Positions 61,591 to 64,000 of a stretch of DNA of 64,000 nucleotides are shown one piece after another. The first letter of the stretch is position 1. The number at the start of each line of letters is the position of its first letter. Origin of the DNA: Medicago truncatula (lineage: Eukaryota > Streptophyta > Magnoliopsida > Fabales > Fabaceae). The translations under genes were made by a program, and so were the position numbers. The stretch spans positions 40,962,494 to 41,026,493 of the forward strand of contig NC_053045.1 in NCBI RefSeq assembly GCF_003473485.1. The letters are read 5' to 3'. The notes under the pieces are model-generated. The model was not told where the DNA came from. It ran no database searches and was given only the letters and a program-made list of their open reading frames with translations.

Positions 61591-62502
61591 ATGGCTTCAA
61601 TTGCCAAAAGGTATATTATAGAGTAGTTCTTTAAACTTTATATTTGTATGAATCAAATCTGAAATAATTAATAGTATTAGTAAATTGAATATTTGCGCAG
61701 GCTTGAAGGTAAAGTAGCAATAATCACTGGAGGTGCTAGTGGCATTGGTGCAGCTACTGCTAAACTATTTGTTCAACATGGTGCTAAAGTTATCATTGCA
61801 GATATTCAAGACGAATTAGGCCAATCTCTTTGCAAAAATCTTGGCACAAAGAACATTCTTTGTGTTCACTGCGATGTAACTATTGAATCAGACATCAAAA
61901 CCGTGGTTGATATCGCAGTTTCAAATTATGGTAAGCTTGACATCATGTTTAACAATGCTGGTATCTCCGATGACAAAAATAGAGAAATATTGAATTATGA
62001 TAGTGAAGCTTTCAAAAGGGTATTTGATGTTAATGTTTATGGAGCTTTCTTGGGTGCTAAGCATGCTGCTAGGGTAATGATCCCACAAAAGAAAGGGGTT
62101 ATTCTTTTTACTGCAAGTGTTGCTACAAAAATTGCTGGTGAAACAACACATGCTTATACTTGTTCAAAGCATGCATTGGTAGGGCTTACAAAGAATTTGT
62201 GTGTAGAATTAGGAAAATATGGGATTAGAGTTAATTGTATCTCACCTCCGGCTCTTCCTACTCCAATTCTAATGAACTCATTGAAGTTGAACAAGAATGA
62301 AGTGGAGCAAGTTTTGTCCTCAGCTGGTGTGTTAAAAGAGGTTGTTCCTAAAGTTGAGGATATAGCTGAGGCAGCACTTTATTTGAGTAGTGATGAGTCC
62401 AAGCTTGTTAATGGAGTCAACTTTGTTTTGGATGGAGGTTATAGCACCACCAATATGTCATGCTTTTTAGCATTCAAAAGTTTGATGAAAATGGATAAAT
62501 AA
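61591..62502 (+). CDS. Short-chain dehydrogenase/reductase (SDR110C type), gene 3
   Basis: Two exons, 61591-61610 and 61701-62502 (822 nt, 273 aa), with a 90-bp intron at the same Arg codon as gene 1. Starts MASIAKRLEGKVAIITGGAS, then GIG, with Asp in VIIADIQDELG (NAD type), NNAG, the Ser in FTASVATKIAG, and YTCSK as catalytic Tyr/Lys. It ends DGGYSTTNMSCF. Clearly diverged from gene 1 but with the same layout, so the pair is an older duplication than gene 1/pseudogene. Likely cytosolic NAD-dependent alcohol oxidation; substrate unknown. Confidence 0.92.
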
Positions 62503-64000
62503 ATTATTAATATGAAAATTTTCAATTCATTTACAAAAGAAAAAGAATATGTAATCATATATGAATATCTATATATCTTGTGTTTCTATATCATGAAATA
62601 AATATCTCCGGTAGAATCACCACCATCCAAAAATTATATATAGCAAGCCAACCAAGTATTGAACAAGAGTTGTTTTGGAAGAAGAAGAATTGAACAAGAT
62701 AACAAGCACATCAAATTATCAACAAAACGGGCTAATTTTTCTCATCAACGATTATGATTCTTCATATATAAAAAATTAAACATGAATAAAAGTAACCAGA
62801 CAACAAATTATGTTGCTAATTGATAAACCACTTCACCAATAAGACTAATCGAGTGCAATAGCCCCATTTATTTACTTCTCGGTGATTACTAAGACATCTT
62901 TATTATGATAATTAGATGGTTAAGACAGAAAAGACCAATAGTTGATGGATGTTAAGACATAGCCCCATTTATTTACTTCTCGGTGATTACTAAGGCATCT
63001 TTATTATGATAATTAGATGGTGTTATCATGGTTTTTGGGTGCCAAGCCATTAATTGGACTTGAACCTTTTGACCGTTGATATCTCTCTTTTTTCTTGGGA
63101 AGGGTAAAATTGAGAAAAACCCTTAGATTCTAAGTTCGGGGGTCGTTTTCGCTACGGGAAGGTGTTAGGCACCCGGAGCGATTATGGTACTCCATAAGAG
63201 CCGCTCTCCTAAGTTTATTTCTACGCTTTAGTTTTATTGCTTATTTGTAAAAAGAAGGTATGATTAGTGAAGAATGGGGGTGAGAAGAAGTAGAATTTGA
63301 TTTTTATTTCGGCTTGGAGGGGTTAAAGTCCCTTGCCTACGTACCGTTTTACGGGATCAAAACCGGCGTAGTTCTTGCTCAAAAAATAGTTTTTGTTTTT
63401 GTTGGTTGATTTTAAGTTTGAAAAGAGATTTTGAAGAATAGAGATGAGAGGCCTCAAGGGCATGAGATTTGGAAAAAAGTGAGGTGGAGTTAGCTTTTTC
63501 AAAATGAAGTCCAAGTATAGTTAAAATTTATTAGAAATTTTACTTAAGAAAATAAAAGAGAAATAAGGAGTTTTGACTCCTATCTTATTTTCAAAAAGGT
63601 TTTCAAGTGAGGTTATTTGCATGTTTTGGAAAAAGTTGGATTTTCTCTAAGTGTTTAAACCTAAGCGTTTATCTAACCATGCAATCCTAGCCATAAATCT
63701 ACACATACAATCCTAGGCATACATCTAGGGTGAGTGTGTGCGTGCCGGTGCGTCATAGTGTCCATAGTCCATATTACAAAAATTGCCTAAATACATTCTA
63801 TGGCCCCTTTGCCAAGCTACAAACCAATGATAACAAATTACACCACCAAATGAATTAAAACTTGCAAAAGTAAATGCTAAGCTAAAGAAGGTGGAGGAGA
63901 TAGTGAAATGCTATGAGTGAAGTCACATAAGGAACAAAATGTTAGTGAAACAAGGAAAAATATAATGGGAATGATAAAAAATGCACCAAATGAATATGCA
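62503..64000. other. Intergenic, probable LTR-element sequence
   Basis: 63080-63520 (GGAAGGTGTTAGGCACCCGG, GGGGTTAAAGTCCCTTGCC) resembles non-coding parts of legume Gypsy/Ogre-like elements from memory; neither LTR pair nor coding domain is visible here. Confidence 0.35.
62858..63022. repeat. 64-bp direct repeat, offset 101
   Basis: ATAGCCCCATTTATTTACTT ... GATAATTAGATGGT occurs at 62858 and 62959 with one base difference. Confidence 0.9.

Overview
This is a nuclear plant DNA window, AT-rich by eye (roughly one third G+C, not counted), with GT-AG spliced genes separated by long tracts of decayed transposons. The protein families (MIKC*-type MADS, HD-Zip II, PLS-type PPR, SCPL serine carboxypeptidase, SDR110C-type dehydrogenases), tRNA-derived SINEs, Stowaway MITEs and L1-type LINEs with a DUF4283/zinc-knuckle ORF1 fit a legume, most likely Medicago or a close relative. 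That assignment is inference from pattern memory, not from a search.

Layout. 0.1-1.8 kb: 3' exons of a tRNA 2'-phosphotransferase. 2.6-3.5 kb: a TIR element. 3.6-5.0 kb: a PPR gene broken by three lesions. 8.1-8.8 kb: a copia relic. 9.2-12.8 kb: a four-exon gene with a linker-histone (H15) winged helix and AT-hooks, which carries an in-frame internal exon+intron duplication. 13.9-15.2 kb: an intronless serine carboxypeptidase-like gene. 20.1-23.0 kb: an 11-exon MIKC* MADS-box gene with a 19-nt micro-exon and a SINE in one intron. 28.2-33.0 kb: a four-exon HD-Zip II gene whose 3.06-kb third intron is largely built of transposons. 35-41 kb: LINE territory, including a 2.48-kb LINE with an 11-bp target-site duplication that has lost nearly all of ORF2. 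44-49.5 kb: gene and transposon fragments (type I MADS C-terminus, PPR C-terminus, LRR-kinase N-terminus, hAT transposase). 50.9-62.5 kb: three SDR genes in tandem, the first and third intact and the middle one a pseudogene that arose by a duplication starting inside intron 1.

The intact genes are unrelated in function (RNA repair, chromatin, secreted hydrolase, two transcription factors, metabolic dehydrogenases). The only real gene cluster is the SDR trio. No new enzymatic or defence system was recognised. The items most worth a second look are the frame-preserving exon duplication in the H15/AT-hook gene, the ORF2-deleted LINE, the SINE filled/empty site between the SDR duplicates, and a four-copy inverted-repeat element family.
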